Positions 26,101-35,800 of a DNA stretch of 64,000 nucleotides are shown here, piece by piece. The stretch is from an uncultured Oscillospiraceae bacterium (GTDB taxonomy: Bacteria > Bacillota > Clostridia > Oscillospirales > Acutalibacteraceae). The stretch covers positions 4,119 through 68,118 of the forward strand of contig UQDO01000006.1 of the NCBI GenBank assembly GCA_900539855.1, given 5' to 3'. Position numbers and translations under genes: made by a program. Every line of letters begins with the position of its first letter. The first letter of the stretch is position 1. The notes below the pieces were generated by a model. It worked only from the letters and a program-made list of their open reading frames with translations, was not told the DNA's origin and did no database searches.

Positions 26101-27471
26101 CTATTTTACATTGAGATTGCTTTTGCCCGTTCCGGTTTTGTTTGCCGCCGCGTCGTCAATAAGACGGAAATGCGCGCGGATGTAGTCCTCCCCCGGATTA
26201 AGCGCGCTGTTTGAAAGCTTTGCTATCATAACGTCCTCAGACGACCGCGCCAGCTCAAAATAATTTTCGTACTTTTCGAGATTGCTTTCCCATTCCTTGA
26301 TTTTTAAGGTCTGTAACCGCACTATTTCCTCGCCGGCTGCCTTCTCATCCGGGCTCCACCGCGATATAATGCGCTGCCTTATGTCAAGGTTGCGCTGCAC
26401 CGTTATGTTCCCTACCCACTCATCGGGTATTATGACGTAGTATCCGTCCACATAGTTTATTATGGTATGATCCATAGGGGTCAGCATATTGCCGTCCACC
26501 CTGTTCCAGGTGGTCATGTATGTTACGTCCGACTCCTGCGTTCCTGCCGGAGAGGGCAGCTTTTCGGCAAGAGGTATGTCCACCGACCCGTCGCCGTCAA
26601 AATCCGACGACCTGACCGACGACGCGCGCAGTGTTCTTACATTTTCACCGCCTAAGACCTCAGGCGATGAGAATATGCTTGTAAGTGCACCGTCGCTGAT
26701 GCATAAAACCTCGGTTATCATTCCGGTAGACTTCGCCGCGTCGATAAAAATCGCCGGCGTGCCGTCCGCAAGGCTTGAAATTACCGGCTCATAATATGAC
26801 GTCACATTTCCGTCCAGCATGCAGGAGCTGTTTTTGGTAAAGCCCTGCTCGGTGAGCGACAGAAGCGACGCCGTCGACGTGCCTGCCTCTTTATCAAGGT
26901 GCACAGCCACTATGTCGCTCACTCCGTCGCCGTCAAAATCACAGGTTGAAAACACCGAGTAGCTCTCACTTGTAACCTCGGCTAAAATGCCGGCGTTCAT
27001 TTCATAGACCGACACCTGCTTGTCAACCGCCGAAAAGCGGCTCCAGCTGACTATTATTTTGGGCAGACCGCTGTGATCCAGCGTTGCGAACTCGACCGAC
27101 TCAACGCCCGACGACTTGACCTCTATATCGGACACCGACACCCAGCCGCCGGCATCGGTCCAGCGTATATAATTTATGTGCAGCACCGCCGTTTTATCGT
27201 CGGTACTGGTCTTATAGAACGAGAACACCTCGGGCTTGCCGTCGCCGTCAAGATCCTTGGTGATTATGGCAGAGCGGTACCTGCCCGACGCCGGGTAAAC
27301 AAGGCTCACGCTGCCGCCGACATAGGTCTCAAGCGTTTTCTGTATATTGTAAAGCTCGCCAGACGGCTTTGGCGGCACGATGCTGTCGGCTATATTTATG
27401 CCCAGCCCTCCGCAGGAGCAAAGCACCGCAGCCATAAGCAGCGCGATGATCGGTGTAAATATCTTTTTCAA
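26101..27471 (-). CDS. Lipoprotein with FG-GAP/VCBS-like calcium motifs
   Basis: 456 residues, TTG start at 27471 with GGGAGG 9 nt upstream. Signal MKKIFTPIIALLMAAVLCSC gives an acylated Cys near residue 20. The body carries Asp-rich loops DLDGDGKPEVF, DFDGDGVSDIV and DFDGDGSVDIP spaced like blades of an FG-GAP propeller that binds calcium. A helical C-terminus (about 370-456) follows. It is likely the first gene of the operon with the two-component system, and may be a surface ligand sensor or cell-wall monitor. No specific family name recognised. Confidence 0.72.
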   Translation of the reverse strand: MKKIFTPIIALLMAAVLCSCGGLGINIADSIVPPKPSGELYNIQKTLETYVGGSVSLVYPASGRYRSAIITKDLDGDGKPEVFSFYKTSTDDKTAVLHINYIRWTDAGGWVSVSDIEVKSSGVESVEFATLDHSGLPKIIVSWSRFSAVDKQVSVYEMNAGILAEVTSESYSVFSTCDFDGDGVSDIVAVHLDKEAGTSTASLLSLTEQGFTKNSSCMLDGNVTSYYEPVISSLADGTPAIFIDAAKSTGMITEVLCISDGALTSIFSSPEVLGGENVRTLRASSVRSSDFDGDGSVDIPLAEKLPSPAGTQESDVTYMTTWNRVDGNMLTPMDHTIINYVDGYYVIIPDEWVGNITVQRNLDIRQRIISRWSPDEKAAGEEIVRLQTLKIKEWESNLEKYENYFELARSSEDVMIAKLSNSALNPGEDYIRAHFRLIDDAAANKTGTGKSNLNVK

Positions 27472-27681
27472 GCGGCGGCACCTCCCTTTACTTAATTATA
27501 AGGCTAATATCGTGATCCCAACTTACACTTATGACAAAGCCGGCAGACCGGAACGCCGTCCCCGATCGCTTTGCCTATTCTAATTGATTATAACACAATA
27601 CACTGTGGAATAACATAGTTTTTTTGATAATTTCCAAAAAATTTTGAAGCGTCACTGTCTGCCCGTTTCGGGCGGCAATTA

Positions 27682-27726
27682 TGCATACTTTTGCATATAT
27701 TCAAATATTTTTTGAATATTTTTGCA
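27682..27726 (+). promoter_or_regulatory. Possible paired ARG boxes (ArgR operator) upstream of argG
   Basis: TGCATACTTTTGCA (27682-27695) and TGAATATTTTTGCA (27713-27726) resemble the ArgR consensus TGAATNNNNATTCA and lie 31 bp apart, immediately upstream of the argG promoter. Between them is ATTCAAATATTTTTTGAAT, itself a near-palindrome. The assignment rests on consensus likeness and position. Confidence 0.4.
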
Positions 27727-27734
27727 AAAACCTC

Positions 27735-27762
27735 TTGATTTTTATGAAAAAAGGTGTATAAT
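27735..27762 (+). promoter_or_regulatory. Promoter of argGH
   Basis: TTGATT (27735-27740), 16-bp spacer, TATAAT (27757-27762). The ribosome site GGAGGAAC follows at 27785 before ATG 27798. Confidence 0.7.
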
Positions 27763-27797
27763 GGTGTCAAACCGATACAAAAACGGAGGAACAAAAA

Positions 27798-29012
27798 ATG
27801 AAAGAGATAAAAAAGGTCGTCCTTGCCTATTCGGGCGGACTTGACACATCGATAATAATTCCCTGGCTCAAGGAGAATTACAACAACTGCGAGGTCATCG
27901 CCGTTTCAGCCGACGTCGGTCAGGGGACCGAGCTTGACGGTCTTGAGGAAAAGGCTAAAAAGACCGGCGCGTCAAAGCTTTACATCCTTGATCTTAAAAA
28001 GGAGTTCGTCGAGGATTATATTTACCCAACCATGCAGGCAGGCGCCGTTTACGAGGGCGATTATCTGCTCGGCACATCGTTTGCAAGACCCCTCATCGCG
28101 CAGAAAATAGTGGAGATAGCCAAAAAGGAAGGTGCCGACGCGATATGCCACGGCTGCACCGGAAAGGGCAACGATCAGGTGCGGTTCGAGCTGAGCATAA
28201 AGGCGTTCGCTCCCGACATGGCGATAATCGCGCCCTGGCGGATATGGGATATAAAATCGCGTGACGAGGAGATAGATTACGCCGAGGCGCACGATATTCC
28301 GCTGAAGATAAACCGTGAGACCAACTATTCGAAGGACAAGAACCTCTGGCATCTCTCGCACGAGGGACTTGATCTTGAGGATCCGGCAAACGAGCCGCAG
28401 TACAACAAGCCGGGATTTTTGGAGCTTGGCGTATCGCCCGAAATGGCGCCCGACAAACCTACCTATGTGACCATCAGCTTTGAAAAGGGCGTGCCGACAG
28501 CAATAGACGGCAAGAAGCTCGGAGCGGTCGAGACCATTGAGTACCTCAACAAATTAGGCGGCGAAAACGGAATTGGTCTTGCCGATCTTGTTGAAAACAG
28601 GCTTGTCGGCATGAAGTCGCGCGGCGTTTACGAGACCCCCGGCGGCACCATTCTTTACAAGGCGCACAAGGTGCTTGAGACCATAACGCTCGACAAGGAC
28701 ACTCAGCATTACAAGTATCTCATAGCCGAGCAGTTTGCCGATCTTGTCTACAACGGCAAGTGGTTCACTCCGCTGAGAGAGGCGCTGTCGGCATTTGTCA
28801 CCTCAACGCAGCAGACCGTTACCGGCGAGGTAAAGCTGAAGCTGTACAAGGGCAACGTCATAAACGCAGGCGTCACCTCACCCTACAGCCTCTACGACGA
28901 AGAGGTTGCGACCTTTGACGAGGATCACGTTTACGACCAGAAGGATGCCGGCGGATTTATCAATCTGTACGGACTGTCGATGAAGGTAAGAGCAAAGAAG
29001 CTCGGCATGTAA
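27798..29012 (+). CDS. argG: Argininosuccinate synthase
   Basis: 404 residues, standard. It condenses citrulline and aspartate with ATP. AYSGGLDTSIIIPWLKE (ATP-pyrophosphatase loop, residues 9-25), ADVGQG, ICHGCTGKGNDQVRFELS, ETNYSKDKNLWHLSHEG and YETPGGTILY are all canonical. Followed after 75 bp by argH, with an intercistronic stem-loop. Likely under arginine control through the ARG-box-like sites. Confidence 0.97.
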   Translation: MKEIKKVVLAYSGGLDTSIIIPWLKENYNNCEVIAVSADVGQGTELDGLEEKAKKTGASKLYILDLKKEFVEDYIYPTMQAGAVYEGDYLLGTSFARPLIAQKIVEIAKKEGADAICHGCTGKGNDQVRFELSIKAFAPDMAIIAPWRIWDIKSRDEEIDYAEAHDIPLKINRETNYSKDKNLWHLSHEGLDLEDPANEPQYNKPGFLELGVSPEMAPDKPTYVTISFEKGVPTAIDGKKLGAVETIEYLNKLGGENGIGLADLVENRLVGMKSRGVYETPGGTILYKAHKVLETITLDKDTQHYKYLIAEQFADLVYNGKWFTPLREALSAFVTSTQQTVTGEVKLKLYKGNVINAGVTSPYSLYDEEVATFDEDHVYDQKDAGGFINLYGLSMKVRAKKLGM

Positions 29013-29027
29013 AAGGTTTTAAGATTG

Positions 29028-29052
29028 AGCGCGGCAGCTATACTGCCGCGCT
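29028..29052 (+). other. Intercistronic stem-loop between argG and argH
   Basis: AGCGCGGCAG (29028-29037) pairs perfectly with CTGCCGCGCT (29043-29052) around CTATA. No T-tract follows, so full termination is unlikely; mRNA stabilisation or partial attenuation fits better. Confidence 0.6.
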
Positions 29053-29087
29053 TCCGCCGACTTTGGAACAAATAAAGGAGCATATTT

Positions 29088-30464
29088 ATGAAACTATGGA
29101 CAGGCAGATTCAAAAAGGAGCTTGACCCGAGGACCAACGATTTCAACCGGTCGCTCCCCTTTGACAGCAGAATGTACAGGCAGGATATCGAAGGGTCGCT
29201 TGCCCACGCCGCCATGCTCGGCAGGCAGGGCATAATTTCGGACGGAGACTGCGAAAAAATAACCGACGGGCTGCTGTCCATTCTGCACGATATAGAGTCG
29301 GGCGCGCTTACCTTCGACGGAGAATATGAGGACATCCACACCTTTGTTGAGGCGAACCTGACCGAACGCATAGGCGATGCCGGAAAACGGCTGCACACCG
29401 CGCGCAGCCGCAACGATCAGGTGGCGCTTGATTTGAGGCTTTACCTGCGTGACGAATGTGAAACGCTTGTCGATATGCTGAAGTCACTTTGTGAGGTCAT
29501 AGCCGACAAGGCGCTTTTGTACAAGGACGCCGTCATGCCGGGCTACACCCATTTACAGCGTGCCCAGCCTATCGTTTTCGGTCATGCGCTGCTTGCCTAC
29601 GGCGAGATGCTTATACGGGATATCGGCAGGATAAAGGACTGCCGGAAGCGTATGAACATATGCCCTTTGGGCAGCTGCGCTCTGGCAGGCACAACCTATC
29701 CGCTCGACCGTGAAGCGGTGGCGGCGGCGCTTTTTATGGACGGCATCTCAAACAACAGTCTTGACGGCGTGTCCGACCGCGATTTTGCCATTGAGCTTTG
29801 CTCGGCGCTTTCGCTGATCATGGTGCACCTGTCGCGCTTTTCGGAGGAGATAATACTGTGGAGCTCGTCCGAATTCAAATTTATAGAGCTTGACGACGCC
29901 TTTTCGACCGGCTCGTCCATAATGCCGCAGAAAAAGAATCCCGACATTGCCGAGCTTGTCCGCGGAAAATCCGGCAGGGTGTTCGGCGACAACATGACGC
30001 TGCTGACCATCATGAAGGGGCTGCCGCTTGCCTATAACAAGGACATGCAGGAGGACAAGGAGGCTGTCTTTGACGCGGTCGACACCGTTGAAAAATGCCT
30101 TGCCGCATTTACTCCGATGCTCGACAGCATAACGGTCTATAAGGAAAACATGAGGAAGGCTGCGTCGGGCGGATTTATAAACGCCACCGACTGCGCCGAT
30201 TATCTTGTAAGCCGGGGACTGCCCTTCCGCGACGCCTACAAGGCGACCGGCGAACTTGTAGCCCGGTGCATTGAGCTTAATGTCGATCTCGAAACGCTGC
30301 CCATTTCCGAATACAAAAAAATATGCCCCCTCTTTGAGGACGGGGTGTACGGTGCAATAAGCCTTGAGACCTGCGTGAACAACCGCAGCGTTGCCGGCGG
30401 TCCGGCGCCGTCAGAGGTGGAAAAGTGCGCGGCAAAATTAAAGCAGTCGCTTTTTTGTTTGTGA
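29088..30464 (+). CDS. argH: Argininosuccinate lyase
   Basis: 458 residues. It cleaves argininosuccinate to arginine and fumarate. Fumarase/aspartase superfamily motifs: TARSRNDQVALDLRLYLRD, VMPGYTHLQRAQPIVFGH and the signature loop GSSIMPQKKNPDIAELVRGK. N-terminal KLWTGRFKKELDPRTNDFN is typical. AAAGGAG upstream of ATG 29088. The next gene begins 1 bp after the stop. Confidence 0.97.
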   Translation: MKLWTGRFKKELDPRTNDFNRSLPFDSRMYRQDIEGSLAHAAMLGRQGIISDGDCEKITDGLLSILHDIESGALTFDGEYEDIHTFVEANLTERIGDAGKRLHTARSRNDQVALDLRLYLRDECETLVDMLKSLCEVIADKALLYKDAVMPGYTHLQRAQPIVFGHALLAYGEMLIRDIGRIKDCRKRMNICPLGSCALAGTTYPLDREAVAAALFMDGISNNSLDGVSDRDFAIELCSALSLIMVHLSRFSEEIILWSSSEFKFIELDDAFSTGSSIMPQKKNPDIAELVRGKSGRVFGDNMTLLTIMKGLPLAYNKDMQEDKEAVFDAVDTVEKCLAAFTPMLDSITVYKENMRKAASGGFINATDCADYLVSRGLPFRDAYKATGELVARCIELNVDLETLPISEYKKICPLFEDGVYGAISLETCVNNRSVAGGPAPSEVEKCAAKLKQSLFCL

Positions 30465-30465
30465 T

Positions 30466-30855
30466 ATGAAAAGCAAAACAAAGGCACGGCTCATATATCT
30501 GCTGCTGTTTTTGGCGCTGCTTGCAACGGAAGTTCTGATTGCTTTATTCGTTCACGACGATTTTGTGCGCCCGTACCTGGGCGATGTGCTGGTGGTACCG
30601 GTGATATTTTTCCTGCTGCGTGCCGCATTTCCCGAAAGAATAAAGCTGCTGCCGCTCTATATCTTCCTATTTGCCGCGGCGGTAGAGGCCGGTCAGTACT
30701 TTAACATTGTAAAGCTGCTGCGGCTCGACGGCATACGCTTTTTCCGTATACTGCTCGGCTCGACCTTTTCGTTTTTGGACATAGCGTGCTATTTTGCCGG
30801 CGCCGTTCTGTGCCTTTTTGCAGATATTGCAGGGCGCAGACTGCGATCCGCCTAA
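30466..30855 (+). CDS. DUF2809 family membrane protein
   Basis: 129 residues with four hydrophobic helices. ALFVHDDFVRPYLGDVLVVPVIFFLLRA, YIFLFAAAVEAGQYFNIVKLL and ILGSTFSFLDIACYFAGAVL match the DUF2809 pattern ('vRp..GD.LVv', 'vE..Qyf', 'lGstf...DI.cY'). Function unknown; members are related in layout to VanZ-like proteins. It starts 1 bp after argH and may simply be carried on the argGH message. Confidence 0.75.
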   Translation: MKSKTKARLIYLLLFLALLATEVLIALFVHDDFVRPYLGDVLVVPVIFFLLRAAFPERIKLLPLYIFLFAAAVEAGQYFNIVKLLRLDGIRFFRILLGSTFSFLDIACYFAGAVLCLFADIAGRRLRSA

Positions 30856-30870
30856 ATTTGCTTGCATGTT

Positions 30871-30900
30871 TTGACAATCTATGTTATCCTCAAGTATAAT
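30871..30900 (+). promoter_or_regulatory. Consensus promoter with a very short leader
   Basis: TTGACA (30871-30876), 18-bp spacer, TATAAT (30895-30900). Transcription would begin near 30907, which falls inside the AGGAGGA site at 30904-30910, only about 10 nt before the TTG start at 30918. The gene may therefore be translated from an almost leaderless mRNA when this promoter is used. Confidence 0.55.
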
Positions 30901-30917
30901 AAGAGGAGGAGATACAG

Positions 30918-31844
30918 TTGTTAAAACCACAGAAATGGACCATTCCGTCGCAAAGCGGCGACATAGAGGTGCAGTTTACGCCCCACAACTTTTCGGGCAG
31001 ACACGAGCTTTACATCGGCGGCAACAAAATAGAAATACCGCGCGGCTTCAAAGTACTGCGCGAGACCGGCGGTGTTGTGGAAATTCCGTTTTCGGTGGAT
31101 TCTGCCGAATACCGTTTTGTGATATATCCCGGCAAAGCCGACATAGTGTATGACGGCAGGTGGCTCTCCACCGGCAAGCCGTACACGCCGCCGCAAAAGC
31201 CGAGCGCTTTTGCCCTTGTTTTCGCGTTTCTTTGCTTTGCCTGTCCTGCCATATCGCTTGGCGGTGCTCTGCCTGCCGCGGTCGGTGCTGCCGGCTTTTT
31301 GCTGTGCCTTGCAGTGATCAGGTCGCGCCTTAAAAACATTTTTAAGGTCCTTTTGTCCTTGCTTATTTCCCTGTGCTGCATAGGCTTTGCGGTAGGTATG
31401 CTGTACTTGGCCTCCAACATCGGTGCCCCGGAAGATGCCGCGAAACCCAAAATATTCGAGGGAGGAAACGCCGCAATAGAGCTGACCGATCGGTTCCTAA
31501 ATGACGACGGGTTTGAAGACTTTGACCTTTCGGTATATGACGACAACATGAGCGCTTTGATATCGCATCAGTCCAAGGAAGAGGCTCCGTGCGAAACACC
31601 GGCAGAATACGCAAAGGCGTTCATTTCGACCAATTCCCTGCAGTACAAAAACGCAGACTTAGATGCCGATATGCCGTATTTTGAATACACAAAGCTCGAT
31701 AAAGGCGACAAGTTCTGTTTTATGGTAGGCATTTTTGAGGACGATAAGGACTGGTACATAGTTCAGTTCCAGTGCTTTGACCAATGCGCAGACGATCTTC
31801 GCGACACGGTCAAAAAGTACCTCGCCACCGTAACGGTGCGGTGA
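30918..31844 (+). CDS. Membrane protein of unknown function with two hydrophobic segments
   Basis: 308 residues from TTG 30918 with AGGAGGA upstream. The N-terminal 95 residues are beta-rich (VQFTPHNFSGRHELYIGGNKIEIPRGF) and resemble a small FHA- or PH-like domain only in general character. Two membrane stretches follow, at about 97-132 and 140-168 (ALVFAFLCFACPAISLGGALPAAVGAAGFLLCL; VLLSLLISLCCIGFAVGMLYLA). An external C-terminal domain of about 140 residues ends with DDKDWYIVQFQCFDQCADDLRDTVKKYLATV. Not recognised. It has its own promoter. Confidence 0.65.
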   Translation: MLKPQKWTIPSQSGDIEVQFTPHNFSGRHELYIGGNKIEIPRGFKVLRETGGVVEIPFSVDSAEYRFVIYPGKADIVYDGRWLSTGKPYTPPQKPSAFALVFAFLCFACPAISLGGALPAAVGAAGFLLCLAVIRSRLKNIFKVLLSLLISLCCIGFAVGMLYLASNIGAPEDAAKPKIFEGGNAAIELTDRFLNDDGFEDFDLSVYDDNMSALISHQSKEEAPCETPAEYAKAFISTNSLQYKNADLDADMPYFEYTKLDKGDKFCFMVGIFEDDKDWYIVQFQCFDQCADDLRDTVKKYLATVTVR

Positions 31845-32026
31845 GTATCGCAACCTCGCCGCTGCCGTGCTTTTCCCTTTTTCGGTTATCATAATCAAAG
31901 TGTTGCGCCAAAGGGCTGTAATTGCAAAGACGCCATACAAAACGCCGGATGAAACCGCGCGGCGCCCGGCATCCGTCAGCCTGAAGCTAAGGTGCGGTAA
32001 TTATTTGAATTTAAAAACGGCAAAGA
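31845..32026. other. Non-coding stretch after the membrane protein gene
   Basis: No credible frame. It contains an imperfect GC-rich hairpin around 31950-31980 (CGGATG paired with CATCCG) that lacks a T-tract and may end the upstream transcript inefficiently. Nothing else is recognised. Confidence 0.4.
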
Positions 32027-32056
32027 AAAGGACCGGTGGAAATCCATCGGTCCTTT
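32027..32056. terminator. Terminator-like hairpin
   Basis: AAAGGACCGGTGG (32027-32039) pairs with CCATCGGTCCTTT (32044-32056), one G-T mismatch, AAAT loop. T-rich sequence continues on the minus-strand side, so it may mainly stop minus-strand transcription. Confidence 0.6.
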
Positions 32057-32122
32057 AGTGTCTTGGCAAAATCGTATGTTTTTGCGGCATCCACGCCGCA
32101 TTTTTTATGATTAGCTGCCGCC

Positions 32123-32267
32123 AAATTTTAGTTTAGCAACCGAAATACTGACTGATTTTTTCGGTTGCTAAAATTTAGCGGTATTAAAAGACCAAAAATA
32201 ACGGCAGGAGACGAGCCCCTGTCCTTAAGTCCGTCAATATATTTATTACACCGCTAAACTAAAATTC
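32123..32267. mobile_element. MITE-like element, nested or rearranged copy
   Basis: The left end AAATTTTAGTTTAGC (32123) and right end GCTAAACTAAAATT (32253-32266) are inverted copies. Inside, TAGCAACCGAAA and TTTCGGTTGCTA (32134-32145 and 32159-32170) form a hairpin. A second end-like sequence then starts at 32169 (TAAAATTTAGCGGT, then AAAAGACCAAAAAT), closely matching the element at 63949. The interior holds GGCAGGAGACGAGCCCCTG, also similar to the element at 54065. It looks like one copy inserted in or fused to another. No coding capacity. Confidence 0.6.
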
Positions 32268-32364
32268 AGCATTTAAAAACAGCAGCGGCGAGCAAAATAT
32301 CAAGAGAGCGCCATATAATTATTTTTCTATGGACGACTTAATTTAAATAATGCTTATCTTCTGC

Positions 32365-32624
32365 TTATTTAAAGACCTCGATTATTTTCCCGATTTCGCC
32401 CGATAGCTTTTGCGCTGCAATGGTTTTGGGCTTGAAAATGATTGCTATATTTGCAGGCACATACATCAAACCTATAATAGAATCCCACAATGCGTCCGAA
32501 TTATATCCGTAAAATTCGTGCGCTTCCGGCTGCTTTTATCAATTCATGAACCTCCCATTATGTATTTACAACTTGAAAAATCAAGTACTCTGTCATTGCT
32601 GTGTAAATAATCAATATTGTTCAT
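32365..32624 (-). pseudogene. Decayed barstar-like ribonuclease inhibitor gene
   Basis: Reading the minus strand from ATG 32624 gives MNNIDYL and VLDFSSCKYIM. One frame step later comes EVHELIKAA, and after a second step EFYGYNSDALWDSIIGLMYV and IIFKPKTIAAQKLSGEIGKIIEVFK, ending at TAA 32365-32367. These pieces follow barstar order, including the hallmark 'YG.N.DALWDS'. Total length is about 86 codons, close to the family's 90. Two frameshifts (near 32555 and near 32525) mean no intact product. Barstar proteins inhibit barnase-type RNases; no matching nuclease gene was seen nearby. Confidence 0.8.
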
Positions 32625-32765
32625 TTTTAATATCGCCTTAATGCATCTCTGCAAACGTCTGCCCGGTGCCGACGGTAAGTGTCGGTTTTAATTATGTAAA
32701 CAGCATTATTTGTAAGGAACGAAAGGTCAGTCTATACCTTTAAATTGACTCTCTTATAAAGAGAA
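32625..32765. other. Non-coding region between barstar remnant and surface protein gene
   Basis: No supported gene. Short open stretches on the minus strand run toward the barstar remnant but lack a ribosome site or recognisable motif; they could be debris of a lost partner gene. Confidence 0.3.
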
Positions 32766-32797
32766 AACGCCTGCAAGGCTTATGCCCTGCAGGCGTA
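32766..32797 (-). terminator. Terminator of the glycan locus
   Basis: ACGCCTGCA (32768-32776) pairs with TGCAGGCGT (32788-32796), and the inner GGC/GCC around TTAT extends the stem. On the minus strand a TTTTCTCTTT run follows, right after the stop of the 1259-residue protein. Confidence 0.75.
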
Positions 32798-32810
32798 AAT
32801 TTATTTCCGA

Positions 32811-35800
32811 TTATTTATCGAAAACCTTTTTACCGGTTACGAGAAGTGCTCCGGCAGACATTATGACGATCGCAAGGATCAGCAGCGGGCTGACCGATGT
32901 GTCACCGGTTGATCCTCCGGTATATCCGTAGAGGGTCATGGTGATATCGTCAAAATACATGTTGTTACCGTCAGAGGTCTGAATTGCATAGAATTCAGAA
33001 GCTGCGGTAAATGTATAGGTGATCTGCTGCCACTCACCTTCCTTAAGATCAGAGACCTTAACGATGACATCCTTAGCCGTTGCATTGTTGATGCCGGTGA
33101 ATGTGCTCATCTCAGCCAATGCTATGGTTCCGGTGTCGTTGCCGATAGAGGTCGGCTTGACAAAGAAGGTAAGGGTGTAGGTGCTGCCGACCGAAAGTGC
33201 AAGGTCAGCGGATCTCATAAGCGTAAAGGTCTTGACGCCGGCTGAAGTACCGTTACGGAAGAGCGAGGTCTTGCCGCTGTGTACATTCGTAGCGTCAAAT
33301 CCGGCAACGGTATCATTGTAGAAGGTGTGACCGCCGGAAACGCCAAGCTGCTTGACGCTTGCAGGATAATCCTCAAATCCCTCTACATATTTGCCGAGCT
33401 GCCACTTTGCATAAACCATTATCGGCTCTTCACCGAACACCTTATCAGTGAACGGAGTGGTAAGCTCAATGTCACTGTACCAGCCGAGGAACTTGTATCC
33501 GCTTCTTACCGGAGTCGGGAGAACGATGGCATCGCCCGGATCGCCGGAGATAGCTGCAAGTTCCTTGCCGCCGTTGGTGTTGAAACGGATAGCCGAACCG
33601 TAGATGTTCATTTCGTTATCGACACAGTCGATAACGACATCTTCAACATAAGCGTCACTCTGACCTGATACGCAGATCGACAGGTAGTTGTCGTTTGCAA
33701 CGGACTCATCGGCACGGGTCGCAAAGAATGTGATGGTGCCGGTTACCCAACCGTCAGTGTTTGCGACGTAGTTAAACGAACCGGTCTGTTTTCTGTATGC
33801 CGACCAGGTATTTCCGCCAGAAGAGATAAACACGCTGAAGTTACCGGCGGTCTTGAAGTTCTCGATCTTATATTTGAAGGTCACGGTGTAGCGCATACCG
33901 TCATAAACACGGATAAACTGATTGTTATCAGTATAAAGCTGTGCTCTTGCCTCAGCGCTGTCGCTCTTGTTGGTACCGTCCTGAGGATTGTGATGGAGAA
34001 CGGTCATGCCGTCCTTTTCAACTATCGAGTAACGGTCGGAGAATTTGCCTGTGCTTTTGGTGATGCTCTCCGGATAGTTGTCAAATATGATCTTCTGTCC
34101 GTGAGAGATCCACTTAGCGAAGATGGTGCCGCTTTCAGAAGCAGCGCTGTCAGGATCGACAGGCTTTGTGAATGCGCGGTCATAATACCAACCGTCAAAG
34201 GTCTGACCCATGCACTCCGGATCGGCAGGCATATCAATGTGTCCGCCCGGGAAAGAAACGCGGGTTCCGACAGTCTTGTCGTAATCCTCAACGTTGGTTC
34301 TGAAATTGAACTCAACTGCGCCGTCGCTGAGATTCCACGCAGCATATGCATTAACTATGCCGCAGCTGTAGGAGTCACCCTCCTCAACGTCGTAGGTGGT
34401 GGTAACGTCATTTTCGGTAACGTCGTATTTCCAGCCTGCGAAGTCATAGCCGTATCTGGTGGGGGTGGGCAGAGCGCCGATAGGCGACTCAGCATCAAAC
34501 AGCATTGGAGCACATTCGCTTCCGCCCTTTGAATCAAACATGAACAGGACATCTTCACCGCTGGTGGAGTAGGTCTTGACTACAATGTTGTCAAAGAGAA
34601 CAGAAGTTGCGTACTCAAGCGGAACACCGGTAGAGTTCTTAAGATATATACCTATGCTGGTTTTGCCGTCTGTAACATCAGCAGGCGATACAACGAAGGT
34701 AATGGTTGCGGTGTACCAATCGGCATCGTCACGATATTCAAACTGATCTATGACGCCGAGATCGGTGAAGGAGAAGCCGGTACTTGCGGCGGTAGGCTTT
34801 GCAAGGAGTGCACCGATCTTGGTCGATGTTTCGCTGTGCTCAACCTTATAGTCAAACTGGAGGGTATAGATACCGCCCTTGGTGACTTCAAACTGTGTCT
34901 TGCCGTCATTGACGGTGAAGTATATATAGCCGTTCTTCTTGCGGAAATGCTTCATTCTGAAGACATTGTTGTCGTCGGCATTTACAATCTCACCGCGGTT
35001 TACATATCCGTTACCGTCCGATTCGGTGTACTTGTTGGCCTCGGGAACGCTCCATTTGAAGTTGTTTTCGAAATCCATAACAAAGTCTTCGACTTCGGTC
35101 TTGGGGACGTAAGGGGCGATCGTTATATTGTCCATATAGAACAGTGCCGTACACTCAGAGCCTTTATTGACTCTGCCCTTTCCGTCCTGAGCGCAGATGA
35201 TAAGGTTGGGCTTATCCGAAGCAGCCTTATAGGTAAACTGTACTTCGTATGAGGTCCATACATCGCTGCCTTCCGACACGGTGAAGTCCGCCATTGGATC
35301 GCTCTTTCCGCCAATGCCGCCGATGCCGGCATCTGTAGAGTTGCGGAGCTGCATGACTATACCTGCATCGTTTACATCCTTAGCGATGTAGTCGAACTTA
35401 AGGGTATAGACCTGACCGTCCTTAAGGGTAAGACCCTTGCTGAAGCCTTCAACCATAGCCGGAGCAAAGTTCTTGTTTGCAATGGAATTCTTGAAGGATG
35501 TATACAGAGCATGGTTGCTCTCATTTGTAGGATCGGCAACAATTTTGAATGAGTCGTCTGTGCCTATCTTCTTATTGGGATCATACACACCGTTCTTTTC
35601 GAAGTTGAGCGAAGTACCGTCGTATACGGCAACAAGCTCTCTGGCGAGAACAGGCATTTTATCGTATTTGGTGGTAAGAGTTGTGTCATACCAGCCGAGG
35701 AACGAACCGCTGAATTTCTCGGGAACAGCCGAACCGGGCTGTGCGGTCACGGTAGTAACCTCACCCTTATCATAAAGTTTGTACTCTGCACCTACATCAC

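Noticed and set aside
27588..27794. Minus-strand frame of 68 codons upstream of argG
   Set aside because: It overlaps the argG promoter and operator region, is AT-rich, and has no family likeness.
32410..32610. Plus-strand frame of 66 codons
   Set aside because: It is antisense to the barstar remnant, which explains the openness better; no ribosome site or known motif.
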